A stretch of DNA of 35,448 nucleotides from Nakamurella sp. (GTDB lineage Bacteria; Actinomycetota; Actinomycetes; Mycobacteriales; Nakamurellaceae): NCBI GenBank assembly GCA_017882715.1, contig JADGOY010000019.1, positions 1 through 35,448 of the forward strand. The letters are read 5' to 3'. Both the position numbers and the translations under genes were made by a program. Below, piece by piece: positions 15,490-23,132 of the stretch. Within the stretch, counting starts at the first letter, position 1. Every line of letters starts with the position of its first letter. The notes beneath the pieces were generated by a model. It worked only from the letters and a program-made list of their open reading frames with translations. It was not told the DNA's origin and did no database searches.

Positions 15490-16755
15490 GTGAGCAGCCC
15501 TCGTCCGCCTTTCGACGGTCCGACCCGGCGACTCCCGCCGGTCGGGCCCACGGCCCCAGCTGCGCCCGAACCGTCCCCGCCGACCAGCGCCCGGGACAGC
15601 GGGCTGCGGCCGCCCGAAGCGGCGCCCAGCACCGTCAACGGAGCCGCGCAGGGCGCTTCGCCGAGCGTCCCACCCGGCTCGCCGGCGGATGCAGATGCCA
15701 CCGTCGCGATTCACCGGGCACCACACTCCCCGGCCGCCGACGGATCGGAGACTATCCCCTGGCACCAGCACATCACCGGCCCCGTTGCCGTCCCGGCGCC
15801 CCGGATGCGGCACCGCTGGCGCAAGATCGTCGGCCGCACGCTCAGCAAGGCGTGGGGGGACTCGCTGTTCGGGATGAGCTCGCAGGCGGCGTTCTGGTGC
15901 GCGTTGTCCACCGCCCCGTTGCTGCTGGCGCTGCTGGGCATGATCGGTTACGTCGTCGGCTGGTACTTCCCACCGGGAACGATCGACCAGGTCAGGGACC
16001 AGATCCTGCTGTTCCTGAACACCATTTTCAACGAGGAGGTCGCCAACAACCTGGTCGGTGACACCGTGAACACCATTCTGCGCAACGGGCAGGCCGACGT
16101 GGTGTCGATCGGCCTGGTGATCAGCATCTGGGCCGGCTCGTCGGCGATGTCGGCGTTCGTCGAGTCCATCACCATCGCCTACAACCAGCACGAATTCCGC
16201 CATCCGGTGGCCGAACGCTTCTTCGCGCTCTGCCTCTACGTCATCGCGTTGGCGGCCGGGATCATCATGCTGCCGCTGCTGGCCATCGGTCCGGAGTACC
16301 TGCCGCGGCTGTTCCCGGAGCAGTGGCGCGATCAGGTCGCCACGATCGTCAACTACGCCTACTTCCCGGTGATCTCCATCGGGCTGATCCTGATGCTGTC
16401 GGTCCTGTACAAGGTCGCGCCCAAGCACAAGCACCCGTGGCACCGCGGGGTACCCGGCGCGTTCCTGGCAGCCGCAGTCTTCATCGTCGCCAGCGTCGGC
16501 CTGCGGCTGTACCTGTCGTACGTCTACTCGCACGGCCTGACCTACGGGGCGCTGGCGACCCCGATCACCTTCTTGCTGTTCTATTACTTCGTATCGATGG
16601 CCATCATCATCGGGGCCCAGTTCAACAACGCCATGCTGGAGTATTACCCGCCGGGACGGTCCAAGCGGGAGCAGCGCAAATGGCGGGCCTACGACCCCGC
16701 CCGCGACCAGAAAGCCGACACCGCGACAACGCCCGTCACACCGCAGCAGCCCTGA
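15490..16755 (+). CDS. YihY/virulence factor BrkB family membrane protein
   Basis: A 421-aa integral membrane protein of the YihY family, whose members have been labelled RNase BN in error and whose function is uncertain. About 100 N-terminal residues are Pro/Ala/Ser-rich and probably disordered. The membrane domain follows, with the family signature region from LSKAWGDSLFGMSSQAAFW, then SIWAGSSAMSAFVESITIAYN and the C-terminal LTYGALATPITFLLFYY and GAQFNNAMLE. Six hydrophobic segments are evident. The GTG start at 15490 has only a weak AAGG site. A start nearer 15800 would still keep the whole domain. Confidence 0.88.
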   Translation: MSSPRPPFDGPTRRLPPVGPTAPAAPEPSPPTSARDSGLRPPEAAPSTVNGAAQGASPSVPPGSPADADATVAIHRAPHSPAADGSETIPWHQHITGPVAVPAPRMRHRWRKIVGRTLSKAWGDSLFGMSSQAAFWCALSTAPLLLALLGMIGYVVGWYFPPGTIDQVRDQILLFLNTIFNEEVANNLVGDTVNTILRNGQADVVSIGLVISIWAGSSAMSAFVESITIAYNQHEFRHPVAERFFALCLYVIALAAGIIMLPLLAIGPEYLPRLFPEQWRDQVATIVNYAYFPVISIGLILMLSVLYKVAPKHKHPWHRGVPGAFLAAAVFIVASVGLRLYLSYVYSHGLTYGALATPITFLLFYYFVSMAIIIGAQFNNAMLEYYPPGRSKREQRKWRAYDPARDQKADTATTPVTPQQP

Positions 16756-16771
16756 CCCGCTGCCGCCAGTG

Positions 16772-16851
16772 GCCCCGTCGGGTCAGTCAGATCGGTCGGG
16801 TCGATCGGGTCGATGGGGTCGATCCGGTCGGCCAGCCCCGTCGGGTCAGTC
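16772..16851. repeat. 9-bp tandem repeats flanked by 17-bp direct repeats
   Basis: Three 9-bp units with consensus SGGGTCGAT (16797-16805, 16806-16814, 16815-16823) stand between two copies of GCCCCGTCGGGTCAGTC (16772-16788 and 16835-16851). The second copy includes the stop codon of the DUF3039 gene. The block lies between convergent genes. Confidence 0.85.
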
Positions 16852-17079
16852 GCCCTTGCGCATCCGGTCGTAGATCTTCTTGCAGTCCGGGCAGACCGGC
16901 GAACCCGGCTTTGCCTGGCGCGTCACCGGAAACGTCTCGCCACACAACGCGACCACGTAGTTGCCAGTCACTGCCGATTCGACGATCTTCGCCTTACGAA
17001 CGTAGTGGAACATTTTCGGCGTGTCGTCGGTGTCCTGATCGACCGGCTTCTCGAGTACCTCGGTGGTCGTGCTCGTCAT
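16846..17079 (-). CDS. DUF3039 domain-containing protein
   Basis: A 77-aa actinobacterial protein with the family's MFHYVRKAKIVES stretch, then ALCGETFPV and SPVCPDCKKIYDRM. The three cysteines (CG...CPDC) may bind zinc. The function is unknown. GGGAGAC lies just before the ATG at 17079. The gene is the last of a minus-strand group with the DUF3099 and HhH-GPD genes, but 570 bases separate it from DUF3099, so it probably has its own promoter. Confidence 0.88.
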   Translation of the reverse strand: MTSTTTEVLEKPVDQDTDDTPKMFHYVRKAKIVESAVTGNYVVALCGETFPVTRQAKPGSPVCPDCKKIYDRMRKGD

Positions 17080-17648
17080 GGTGTCTCCCAGGTGATTCGC
17101 TCTGCGCGATCGTTACCGGTCATGATGCCACCGCCGGTGACGTCGCCGACGCCGGTGTGGTGCCCGGGACCCCCGATCGGCGACGATCGCCGGACGGTCC
17201 CGTCGAGTGTCATGGCCGGGCGGATCCCGGGCGGCAGCAATCACCGAGTGCCGGACTGAAGTCGATCCTGGATGTACCGGCCACCCCGGATTACCCGGAA
17301 ATCGTTGACCAGCGGCTGTCCACGTGCTGCGTCGTGGTGCTGGTGGCCGCCCGACGGTGGCCGGACGATGCTGCCCGACCGCGGAGCCAACGCCGCGTTG
17401 TGCCAACGATTCCAAACCGGACGCCTGGGTGGGGTTGATGCGGCGCTGCACGCGGCAGTGACGGACGGCGCCCGGAATCGGGGCCGACCCTGCGGTCGCC
17501 GAGGCAGCAAGGACCGCGCTGGACACTGGATGCGTGATGGCTGCTCTGGTGCGCGCCAGCTGGGCGTCGTTGGTCCAGATGGCAGACTGTTGCCGTTCGC
17601 TCGTTCCCGGTCGGCGACGGCCGTCAGGAGCGGGCGGGGGAGCGCCCG
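17080..17648. other. 570-base gap, no gene supported
   Basis: Open frames on both strands give Arg/Gly/Ala-rich translations without ribosome sites. A minus-strand frame near 17241-17320 ends in a stretch (VNDFRVIRGGRYIQDRLQS) that looks a little more protein-like, perhaps a remnant. I cannot assign it. Confidence 0.35.
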
Positions 17649-18086
17649 TCAGGAGCGCCCGGCAGGCCCGGCCGACAAGTCGGGCTCGGCGTCGACCGTG
17701 TTGGTGTCCACGATCTCGCGACCGCCCGGTGGCAGCGCGCGCTCGTAGTTGATGGTGCCGGGGATGAACTTGACGCGTTTGCGCGCCGGGCGGTCGTTGG
17801 CGATGAGCACGGCCATCCAGGGCAACGGGATCGAGATCGCGATCACCAGCAACGCCAGCCACGGTGTCTGGTAGAGCAGCGTCGCCAGGATGAGGAACGG
17901 CACCCGCAGGCTCATCATGATCATGTAGCGCTTGCGCCGACGCCGGAGTTGATCGTCGTAGGACGGTTCGGCCTCGGTGATCACGGTCGCCTGCGCCCGG
18001 CGCGATCCGCTCGCAGCGGCAGCTCCGACTGAGCCGAACCCGTTCGGGCCCGACGTCACCGGGCCCTGGCCTGAATACGACGTCAT
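17649..18086 (-). CDS. DUF3099 domain-containing membrane protein
   Basis: A 145-aa protein with a Gly/Ser-rich N-terminus, the family's VITEAEPSYDDQLRRRRKRYM segment, and two membrane helices at about residues 65-85 and 88-110 (RVPFLILATLL; LALLVIAISIPLPWMAVLIAN). A basic patch RPARKRVKF follows, then a polar acidic tail. Function unknown; the family is conserved across Actinobacteria. The ATG at 18086 has a weak GGGGTG site. A 14-bp palindrome lies 33 bases upstream. Confidence 0.88.
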   Translation of the reverse strand: MTSYSGQGPVTSGPNGFGSVGAAAASGSRRAQATVITEAEPSYDDQLRRRRKRYMIMMSLRVPFLILATLLYQTPWLALLVIAISIPLPWMAVLIANDRPARKRVKFIPGTINYERALPPGGREIVDTNTVDAEPDLSAGPAGRS

Positions 18087-18118
18087 CCACTACACCCCGC
18101 TCCGATGAACAGTTTGCT

Positions 18119-18132
18119 TGATCGAACGATCA
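18119..18132. promoter_or_regulatory. palindrome upstream of DUF3099 gene
   Basis: TGATCGAACGATCA: a 6+2+6 inverted repeat (TGATCG, AA, CGATCA) 33 bases before the DUF3099 start. Spacing and symmetry fit a small dimeric repressor, but no known consensus is matched. Confidence 0.4.
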
Positions 18133-18224
18133 CGGACAGCGGGCGTAGCCAGCCACCGGACTGCGCCACCCGTCACGCTACGCCGCTGCGCGCCCGGTGT
18201 GAGCGGCGATCGGGACGACGACCG

Positions 18225-18815
18225 TCAAGCCTTGACGGTCACGGCCTTCGCGGCCGCCTTGGCCGCCTTCTTGGCAGCCCGTACCTGGGCCAGGGACTCG
18301 TCGTCCACCACGTCGGCCACCGAGAGCCGGCTGCCGTCCTCGCCGTACCCACCGGCTGCCTCCCGCCATCCGTCGGGCTGGACGCCGTACTGCTTGCCCA
18401 ACAGGGCCAGGAAGATGGCCGCCTTCTGCACGCCGAACCCGGGTAGCTTGCCGATCCGGTTCCGCAGCAGTGCGCCGTTCGGCACATCCGCCCACAGGTT
18501 CGCCGCGTCACCTGCGTAGGACTCGACCAGCACCCGGCACACACCCTGTACCCGGCCCGCCATGGATCCCGGGAAGCGATGCACCGCAGGCGGTCTGGAG
18601 CACAGCGCGGCGAACTCGTCGGGGTCGGCGGCGGCGATCGCCGGGACGTCGAGGTGCCCACCCATCCGTTCGGCGATCACGGCGGGCCCCGAGAAGGCCT
18701 TCTCCATGGTCACCTGCTGGTCGAGCACCATCCCGATCAGCAGCGCGTTGGGGTCCGACGCCAGCAAGGCATCTGCCTGCTCATCGCCGGTGATGTGCAA
18801 CTGGGAGGCAGTCAT
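18225..18815 (-). CDS. HhH-GPD-type base excision DNA repair protein
   Basis: A 196-aa member of the HhH-GPD glycosylase-like family. The N-terminus TGDEQADALLASDPNALLIGM and LDQQVTMEKAF is diagnostic of an actinobacterial group annotated as base excision repair. The helix-hairpin-helix appears as GKLPGFGVQKAAIFLALLG. A Lys/Ala-rich basic tail closes the protein, as suits DNA binding. The expected catalytic Asp cannot be placed with confidence, so glycosylase activity is assumed from the family. The ATG at 18815 is chosen because GGAGA lies about ten bases upstream. An ATG nine bases earlier would overlap that site. A truncated second copy of its N-terminus lies at 19662-19772. Confidence 0.87.
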   Translation of the reverse strand: MTASQLHITGDEQADALLASDPNALLIGMVLDQQVTMEKAFSGPAVIAERMGGHLDVPAIAAADPDEFAALCSRPPAVHRFPGSMAGRVQGVCRVLVESYAGDAANLWADVPNGALLRNRIGKLPGFGVQKAAIFLALLGKQYGVQPDGWREAAGGYGEDGSRLSVADVVDDESLAQVRAAKKAAKAAAKAVTVKA

Positions 18816-18926
18816 GCTGGCCATTCTCCACGAGCAGCGGTTGCTCGAACGTCGTGCTCCGCTTCGCGGAGATTTTCGCATTCCTTCCACTCGGCCATGG
18901 CGCGACGGTCACGGCAATGCAGCGGC

Positions 18927-19660
18927 TCATCCAGCCCGTGGTTGATCGCGCGCCGACATCGGGTCGCCCTGAAACAAGCTCCTGAGGTCTTCGAGTGTCG
19001 GTGTGCCCTGGCTCGCGACTTCGCGAGGCGCGTGTTCGCTGTCGAGCCTGCCCGTGAGCAGCCGAGTCCACACGCCGGACGTAGGCAGCCCGAGGCCCCC
19101 GGTGAAGGCCCGTCCGTCGTCGGTGTTCGCGGTCTCGAGGGTCACCGATTCATCGAAGGTCATCGGCAGAGTCCGTGGTGGGTCGTCGATGTCAGAGCGC
19201 CGTGCAGCCGTTCCGACCGACGGGCCGGTTGACGGCTGGCCACCATAGAAATGATCTCTCGGGGGTGAAGATCCAATAGCAGATCAGCGGCGTACGAAGC
19301 GACCTCCGCATTCGAGTCATAAGCCACGTAGATATCCACACAGTGCAGAGCATGCTCGGCGAGGCGCATCACGATGGTCATATCGAGCGAGAACTGCATC
19401 TGAGCGTGCATCGGCACCATCATGTCCCCCCGCTCTGAAGGTCCAGCTCATCGAGTGCATCGAGGGGCCGTTTGTCAGCCGGCGCAAACAAGTGATCATG
19501 CGGTCGGGCGTGAGCGAATCCCACCGCTGCCAGATCGTCGGGTCCGGAAGGGGGCCCGCCGGCCAGTCAGCCTGGACGTTCGCCAGGCCGATCTCCGCGC
19601 GACTGCCGAGATGGCTGTAGACCTGCGCAACCGTCCATTCTTGCCGCCGTCCGCTCCCTG
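18927..19660 (-). pseudogene. decayed mycothiol-dependent maleylpyruvate isomerase-family gene
   Basis: Successive minus-strand frames together spell a protein of this DinB-like family. First EWTVAQVYSHLGSRAEIGL and PTIWQRWDSLTPDR (19637 to about 19500). Next DKRPLDALDELDL (about 19475 to 19437). Next MTIVMRLAEHALHCVDIYVA (19385 to 19326). Last PPRTLPMTFDESVTLE and LEDLRSLFQG near the C-terminus (ending 18927). At least three frameshifts are needed, near 19495, at the C6 run 19425-19430, and near 19200. The first 30-40 family residues are missing, and the fragment abuts the truncated HhH-GPD copy. Family members use mycothiol as cofactor. This copy cannot make a working enzyme. Confidence 0.8.
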
Positions 19661-19661
19661 G

Positions 19662-19772
19662 TCAGGGAAGCTGTTGGTCCAGCACCATCCCGATCAGCAG
19701 AGCGTTGGGATCGGCAGCCAGCAGGGCATCTGGCGTGTCGTCACCGGTGAAGTACAGCCGCATCGCACTCAT
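19662..19772 (-). pseudogene. truncated second copy of HhH-GPD gene
   Basis: A 36-codon frame starting MSAMRLYFTGDD and running through ALLAADPNALLIGMVLDQQ before Leu-Pro-stop. It matches the first 36 residues of the intact protein at 18225-18815, including the near-identical DPNALLIGMVLDQQ. The homology ends exactly where the maleylpyruvate-isomerase remnant begins, so a deletion joined the two genes. The DNA differs from the intact copy at many third positions, so the duplication is old or the copies are distinct paralogues. Confidence 0.85.
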
Positions 19773-19820
19773 GCCTGCCAGCCTGGCACATCCGGGTCCA
19801 GCAGCTGAGCCCGATCCATC

Positions 19821-19860
19821 GGAGATCGACCCCATAGGAGATCGACCCCATAGGAGATCG
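19821..19860. repeat. 16-bp tandem repeat, intergenic
   Basis: GGAGATCGACCCCATA occurs at 19821-19836 and 19837-19852, followed by GGAGATCG (19853-19860), giving 2.5 identical copies just upstream of the gene at 19886. Confidence 0.95.
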
Positions 19861-19873
19861 CCGTCCCGGGCCC

Positions 19874-19879
19874 TACTCT
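19874..19879 (+). promoter_or_regulatory. -10 element of a probable leaderless gene
   Basis: TACTCT (TAnnnT pattern) ends six bases before the ATG at 19886, and no Shine-Dalgarno is present. This spacing is expected for a transcript starting at the start codon. No clear -35 is seen. Confidence 0.45.
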
Positions 19880-19885
19880 CGAACG

Positions 19886-20338
19886 ATGAGCGCCACCGCA
19901 CTGCTGACCCGCTGGGGTCACGAACGGCTCGGACGATCGGTATGGGGCTTTCGGACGGTCCGATTCAACCTGGCAGGCCGGCTGGCGGTGCTGGTGCCTG
20001 GTGGTCTCCTCGGCGCCGGCATCGGCATGCTCAGCAGGACACCGGGGTCGCGCAACCCCGGCCGCGTGCTGGTTCTCGGTGTGGCGGGGGCCGTCACCGG
20101 TCTGTTGCTTGCCCGGATCGCGGACCAGCATCGCTGGCGGGGGTCGGTCACGTCCTTGCAGCTCGACGAGCCTGACGAGGCGCTGGACCTCATGCAGGCG
20201 ATTCGGGCGGCCGGGGTCGACGCGGACATGATCAAGGTGGACGATCACGCCCATCCGGACCTGGGCGGGTTCGTCCTGAGGTATCACGCCAGGGACGGGC
20301 GACGGGTGCGGGCCGTGCTGACGGCTCAGCGAGGGTGA
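19886..20338 (+). CDS. hypothetical membrane protein
   Basis: A 150-aa protein with two hydrophobic segments (about residues 30-48 and 61-80: LAVLVPGGLLGAGIGML; VLVLGVAGAVTGLLLARI) and a soluble C-terminal half. The C-terminal half (LDEPDEALDLMQAIRAAGV, then an HPDLGGFVLRYHARDGR stretch) looks like a small alpha/beta domain. I do not recognise the family. There is no ribosome site, but a -10-like TACTCT six bases upstream suggests a leaderless mRNA. The methyltransferase gene starts 25 bases later, so the two are probably cotranscribed. Confidence 0.75.
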   Translation: MSATALLTRWGHERLGRSVWGFRTVRFNLAGRLAVLVPGGLLGAGIGMLSRTPGSRNPGRVLVLGVAGAVTGLLLARIADQHRWRGSVTSLQLDEPDEALDLMQAIRAAGVDADMIKVDDHAHPDLGGFVLRYHARDGRRVRAVLTAQRG

Positions 20339-20363
20339 CGGAGACCCGGATTGGCCTTTCGGG

Positions 20364-21890
20364 GTGACTCGGCCCCATCCACGCCAAGGATTGCCGCTGT
20401 CCGACCTGGACGTCCTGGACAGATTCGGTGACGACCTGCGGACCGCCGGGTACGACTCGACCGGGGTCCCGGAGCTGCTCGGGGCATCCGCTCACCGCGC
20501 CCTGGCCCGCGGGGAACTCGCGCCCGCGCTGCGGGCCACCGGCCATCGCTCGGAGTTGGCCGTGCTGGTCCGGCTGTTCCTGCTGGGCACCACCGAGGAG
20601 GAAGAACTGGTGGGGCGAGCACTGCCCATGACCGGGATCGCAGCGGCCATCGCGCAGGGCCTGCTCGAACGGGACGGCCGGGACGTCCGGGCCGCGCTGG
20701 ACGTCCGACCGCATGCCGACGACACCGCCGAGTTCCTGCTGGTGTCCGACCTCGACTCGGACACCCGGCCCGGACCGGTCCGTGCCGACCACGTGCTCGG
20801 CGCCGGTGCCGCATCGATCACCCTGGCCAGGGCGGTGATCAGGGAACCAACCGGCCGGGCGCTGGACCTGGGCACCGGCTGCGGAATCCAGGCCCTGCAC
20901 CTGTCCTCGCACGCGCGGTCCGTGGTGGCCACCGACACCAACCCGCGCGCGCTGGCCCTGGCCGCGGCCACCGCGCGGCTGAACGACCAGCGGTGGGACC
21001 TCCGCCAGGGCCCCCTTTACGACCCCGTTGCCGGCGAAAGCTTCGATCTCATCGTCTCCAACCCGCCGTTCATCGTCGGGGACGGCGAGCGGCGGTTCGC
21101 CTACCGGGACTCCGGCGTCGCCGGGGACGGCCTCTGCCGGGCACTGGTCAGCGGCGTCCGGGACCACCTCCACCCCGGGGGGACCGCGCAGCTGCTGGCC
21201 AACTGGATCGTCTCGCAGGATTCCGACTGGCGTGCCCGAGTCGGCGACTGGGTCGCCGACACCGGGTGCGACGCATGGGTGGTGCAACGCGAGATCGCCG
21301 ACCCTGCAGAGTATGTCGGGCTCTGGCTGAAAGACAGCGGGGAGGCCGATCAGGGCGGGAACGACCCAGCGGTGGTCGAGCTGACCCGACGCTGGCTGGA
21401 CTACTTCGACCGCGAGAAGATCAGCGGGATCGGCATGGGGGTGATCACCCTTCGCCGCGCCGATTCGGATCACCCGCAGGTAACCCTCGACGAGATCACC
21501 GGACCCGACGTGGACGTCACCGGGCCGGAGGCCGCGGCCTTCCTCGCCCGGCGCGCCTGGGTGGTGGGCACCGGCGACGCGGAACTGCTGTCGACCAGGC
21601 TGTCCCTGTCGGCCGAGGCCGTGCTGGAAATGCGCGCGCTGGCCGGTCATCGGGGCTGGACCACCGTGCTCCGCGTGCTTCGTCGGACCGGCGGCCCCGG
21701 CGCCACGCTGCAACTGGACGAATGGGGTCAGGCGCTGCTGGGCGGCTGTACGGGCGACGTGCCCTTACGGCTCCAGATCGACCTGCTGGCGACGGCTCAC
21801 GGTCTGGACGCCGACGCGCTCACCGCGGCCGTGCTGCCGTCGGTGCGAGTCGCGGTCACCCGAGGGCTGCTGCATCCGGTGCCGGACTGA
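20364..21890 (+). CDS. class I SAM-dependent methyltransferase, N5-glutamine/adenine type
   Basis: A 508-aa enzyme. SAM motif I is [16 protein letters not shown] (residues about 169-184), and the catalytic [13 protein letters not shown] contains the NPPF box of N6-adenine and N5-glutamine methyltransferases. An N-terminal domain of about 150 residues (start to [12 protein letters not shown]) and a C-terminal domain of about 180 residues flank the catalytic core, the arrangement of a widespread actinobacterial family (DUF7059 and DUF7782 by memory). The substrate (protein Gln or a nucleic-acid base) is unknown. The GTG at 20364 follows the upstream gene by 25 bases. The minus-strand repeat-encoding frame overlaps its last 34 bases. 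Confidence 0.87.
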   Translation: MTRPHPRQGLPLSDLDVLDRFGDDLRTAGYDSTGVPELLGASAHRALARGELAPALRATGHRSELAVLVRLFLLGTTEEEELVGRALPMTGIAAAIAQGLLERDGRDVRAALDVRPHADDTAEFLLVSDLDSDTRPGPVRADHVLGAGAASITLARAVIREPTGRALDLGTGCGIQALHLSSHARSVVATDTNPRALALAAATARLNDQRWDLRQGPLYDPVAGESFDLIVSNPPFIVGDGERRFAYRDSGVAGDGLCRALVSGVRDHLHPGGTAQLLANWIVSQDSDWRARVGDWVADTGCDAWVVQREIADPAEYVGLWLKDSGEADQGGNDPAVVELTRRWLDYFDREKISGIGMGVITLRRADSDHPQVTLDEITGPDVDVTGPEAAAFLARRAWVVGTGDAELLSTRLSLSAEAVLEMRALAGHRGWTTVLRVLRRTGGPGATLQLDEWGQALLGGCTGDVPLRLQIDLLATAHGLDADALTAAVLPSVRVAVTRGLLHPVPD

Positions 21891-22000
21891 GCCCACCGGC
21901 CGGGACCGAGCGCCGGCGATTCCAGGCGATCCCGCCGGCGGCCACACAGGCCAGCGCGCCGAGCGAGAGCACCCGGCCGAACCCCAGCACCCAGAGCACC

Positions 22001-22162
22001 GACCCGACGGACAACACGGAGGACACCGACCCGACGGACAACACCGACCCGACCGATCCGATGGACGAAGCGGATCCGACCGACAGGATCGACCCCGACG
22101 ACCCGATCGACAGGATCGACCCGGACGACCCGATCGAGAACCTCGACCCCGACGACCCGATC
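22001..22162. repeat. six 27-bp tandem repeats with Ser-Gly coding potential
   Basis: Six consecutive 27-bp units (starts 22001, 22028, 22055, 22082, 22109, 22136). The last three are nearly identical around GACCCSGACGACCCGATC. Read on the minus strand they encode a nine-residue SIGSSGSIL pattern, then a hydrophobic stretch ([20 protein letters not shown]) and a polar end, stopping at 21856. This resembles SIGS-repeat proteins seen in other Actinobacteria. No ATG, GTG or TTG start in that frame lies between dtd and the repeat, so a gene cannot be claimed. The plus-strand reading ([10 protein letters not shown]-like) has no start or ribosome site either. Confidence 0.85.
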
Positions 22163-22287
22163 GAGCCGACGAAACCCGCCGACCCGCCCGGGTCGGCTGC
22201 TGCACCCGCCCCGCCGGAAGCACGACCACGCCATCGTGCCCTACCCAGCCTGACTGCGGGCTGGAGATGGTCTGCGACGATCGGTGG

Positions 22288-22713
22288 ATGCGGGCCGTTG
22301 CGACCAGGGTGATCAGTGCCGACGTCAGCGTGGACGCGGAAGTGGTCGGGCGGATCGATCGTCCGGGGTTGCTGGTACTGGTCGGAGCCACCCACGCCGA
22401 CACGGTCGACACCGCGCGCGCGATGGCCGCCAAGCTCCATGAGCTGCGAATTCTGCGAGAAGAGCAGTCGTGCGCTTCCGCGGCCGCGCCGCTGCTGGTG
22501 GTCAGCCAGTTCACCCTTTACGGACGCACCGAGAAGGGACGGCGGCCGTCCTGGAGCGACGCTGCCCCAGGCAATGTCGCCGAGCCGCTCATCCGGGAAG
22601 TGGTCGCCGAACTCCGCAGACGCGGGGCCGAGGTCACTACCGGGGTGTTCGGGGCGATGATGCTGGTCCAGAGCGTCAACGACGGGCCGTTCACCCTGAT
22701 CCTGGAGCTGTGA
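22288..22713 (+). CDS. dtd: D-aminoacyl-tRNA deacylase
   Basis: A cytoplasmic homodimeric editing enzyme that hydrolyses D-amino acids (and glycine) mis-attached to tRNA. It has 141 aa, slightly short of the usual 145. The N-terminal [13 protein letters not shown], the catalytic [17 protein letters not shown] (family SQFTLY and KGxRPxF) and the C-terminal [10 protein letters not shown], corresponding to the cross-subunit Gly-cisPro motif (NxGPVT), are all present. The ATG at 22288 is chosen because the family begins with MRAV. An upstream in-frame ATG at 22267 adds seven unrelated residues. It stands alone before the sigB control region. Confidence 0.94.
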   Translation: MRAVATRVISADVSVDAEVVGRIDRPGLLVLVGATHADTVDTARAMAAKLHELRILREEQSCASAAAPLLVVSQFTLYGRTEKGRRPSWSDAAPGNVAEPLIREVVAELRRRGAEVTTGVFGAMMLVQSVNDGPFTLILEL

Positions 22714-23024
22714 CGCCACGGGTGACAGGCGCGACTGGAACGGGCCACGGAGGCCGGCCGTCCATGCGCGAACGCTCCGTCAGCAGGTTCGTCGGCAAAG
22801 TAACCCTGGTCAGCAAGAGTTGCGCCATGATCACCCGCCGGCAGGATCTCGGACGCATGGTTGATTTCGGTAAGCTTGTGGGCCCCCTAGAATTCTCATG
22901 CGGTTCTCATGATGGGCACACCTCGGGTCACAGGCAGCCGTTGTTTGGTATTACCAACAGTGGTCGCCGCACTGAACGCGGCACGTGAGCCTTCACTCAC
23001 TCGCGGGTTGATTTCCTTCGTTTC
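22714..23024. other. sigB upstream control region
   Basis: No gene. It contains TAGAAT (22888-22893, good -10), with weak -35 candidates upstream, a repeated TTCTCATG (about 22893-22900 and 22904-22911), and an odd palindrome TTGGTA-T-TACCAA (22945-22957). The ECF-type promoter follows at 23025. Confidence 0.45.
22945..22957. promoter_or_regulatory. palindrome TTGGTA-T-TACCAA before sigB
   Basis: A perfect 6+1+6 inverted repeat 175-190 bases upstream of sigB, AT-rich against its surroundings. It is a candidate operator and no regulator is identified. Confidence 0.4.
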
Positions 23025-23053
23025 GGGGAACTAAATCAGCGCCGACAGACGTT
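23025..23053 (+). promoter_or_regulatory. ECF-type promoter of sigB
   Basis: GGGGAAC (23025-23031) and CGTT (23050-23053) are separated by 18 bases, matching the SigR/SigH/SigE-type consensus GGAAC/T-N18-GTT. Transcription would start near 23060, leaving about 70 bases of leader before the GGGAG site and ATG. Mycobacterial sigB is known to be read from SigE/SigH promoters, which fits. Confidence 0.65.
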
Positions 23054-23132
23054 CGAATCAGTACCGGGCTACGACGAACGAACGGTCCGCAGGATCTGAC
23101 GAGTCCGCGGGACGTAACGAAGGGAGCACGAC

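Noticed and set aside
15241-16533. 430-codon minus-strand frame
   Set aside because: It is antisense to the YihY gene, which has clear membrane-protein motifs.
20232-21713. 493-codon minus-strand frame
   Set aside because: It is antisense to the methyltransferase, whose NPPF and SAM motifs are clear.
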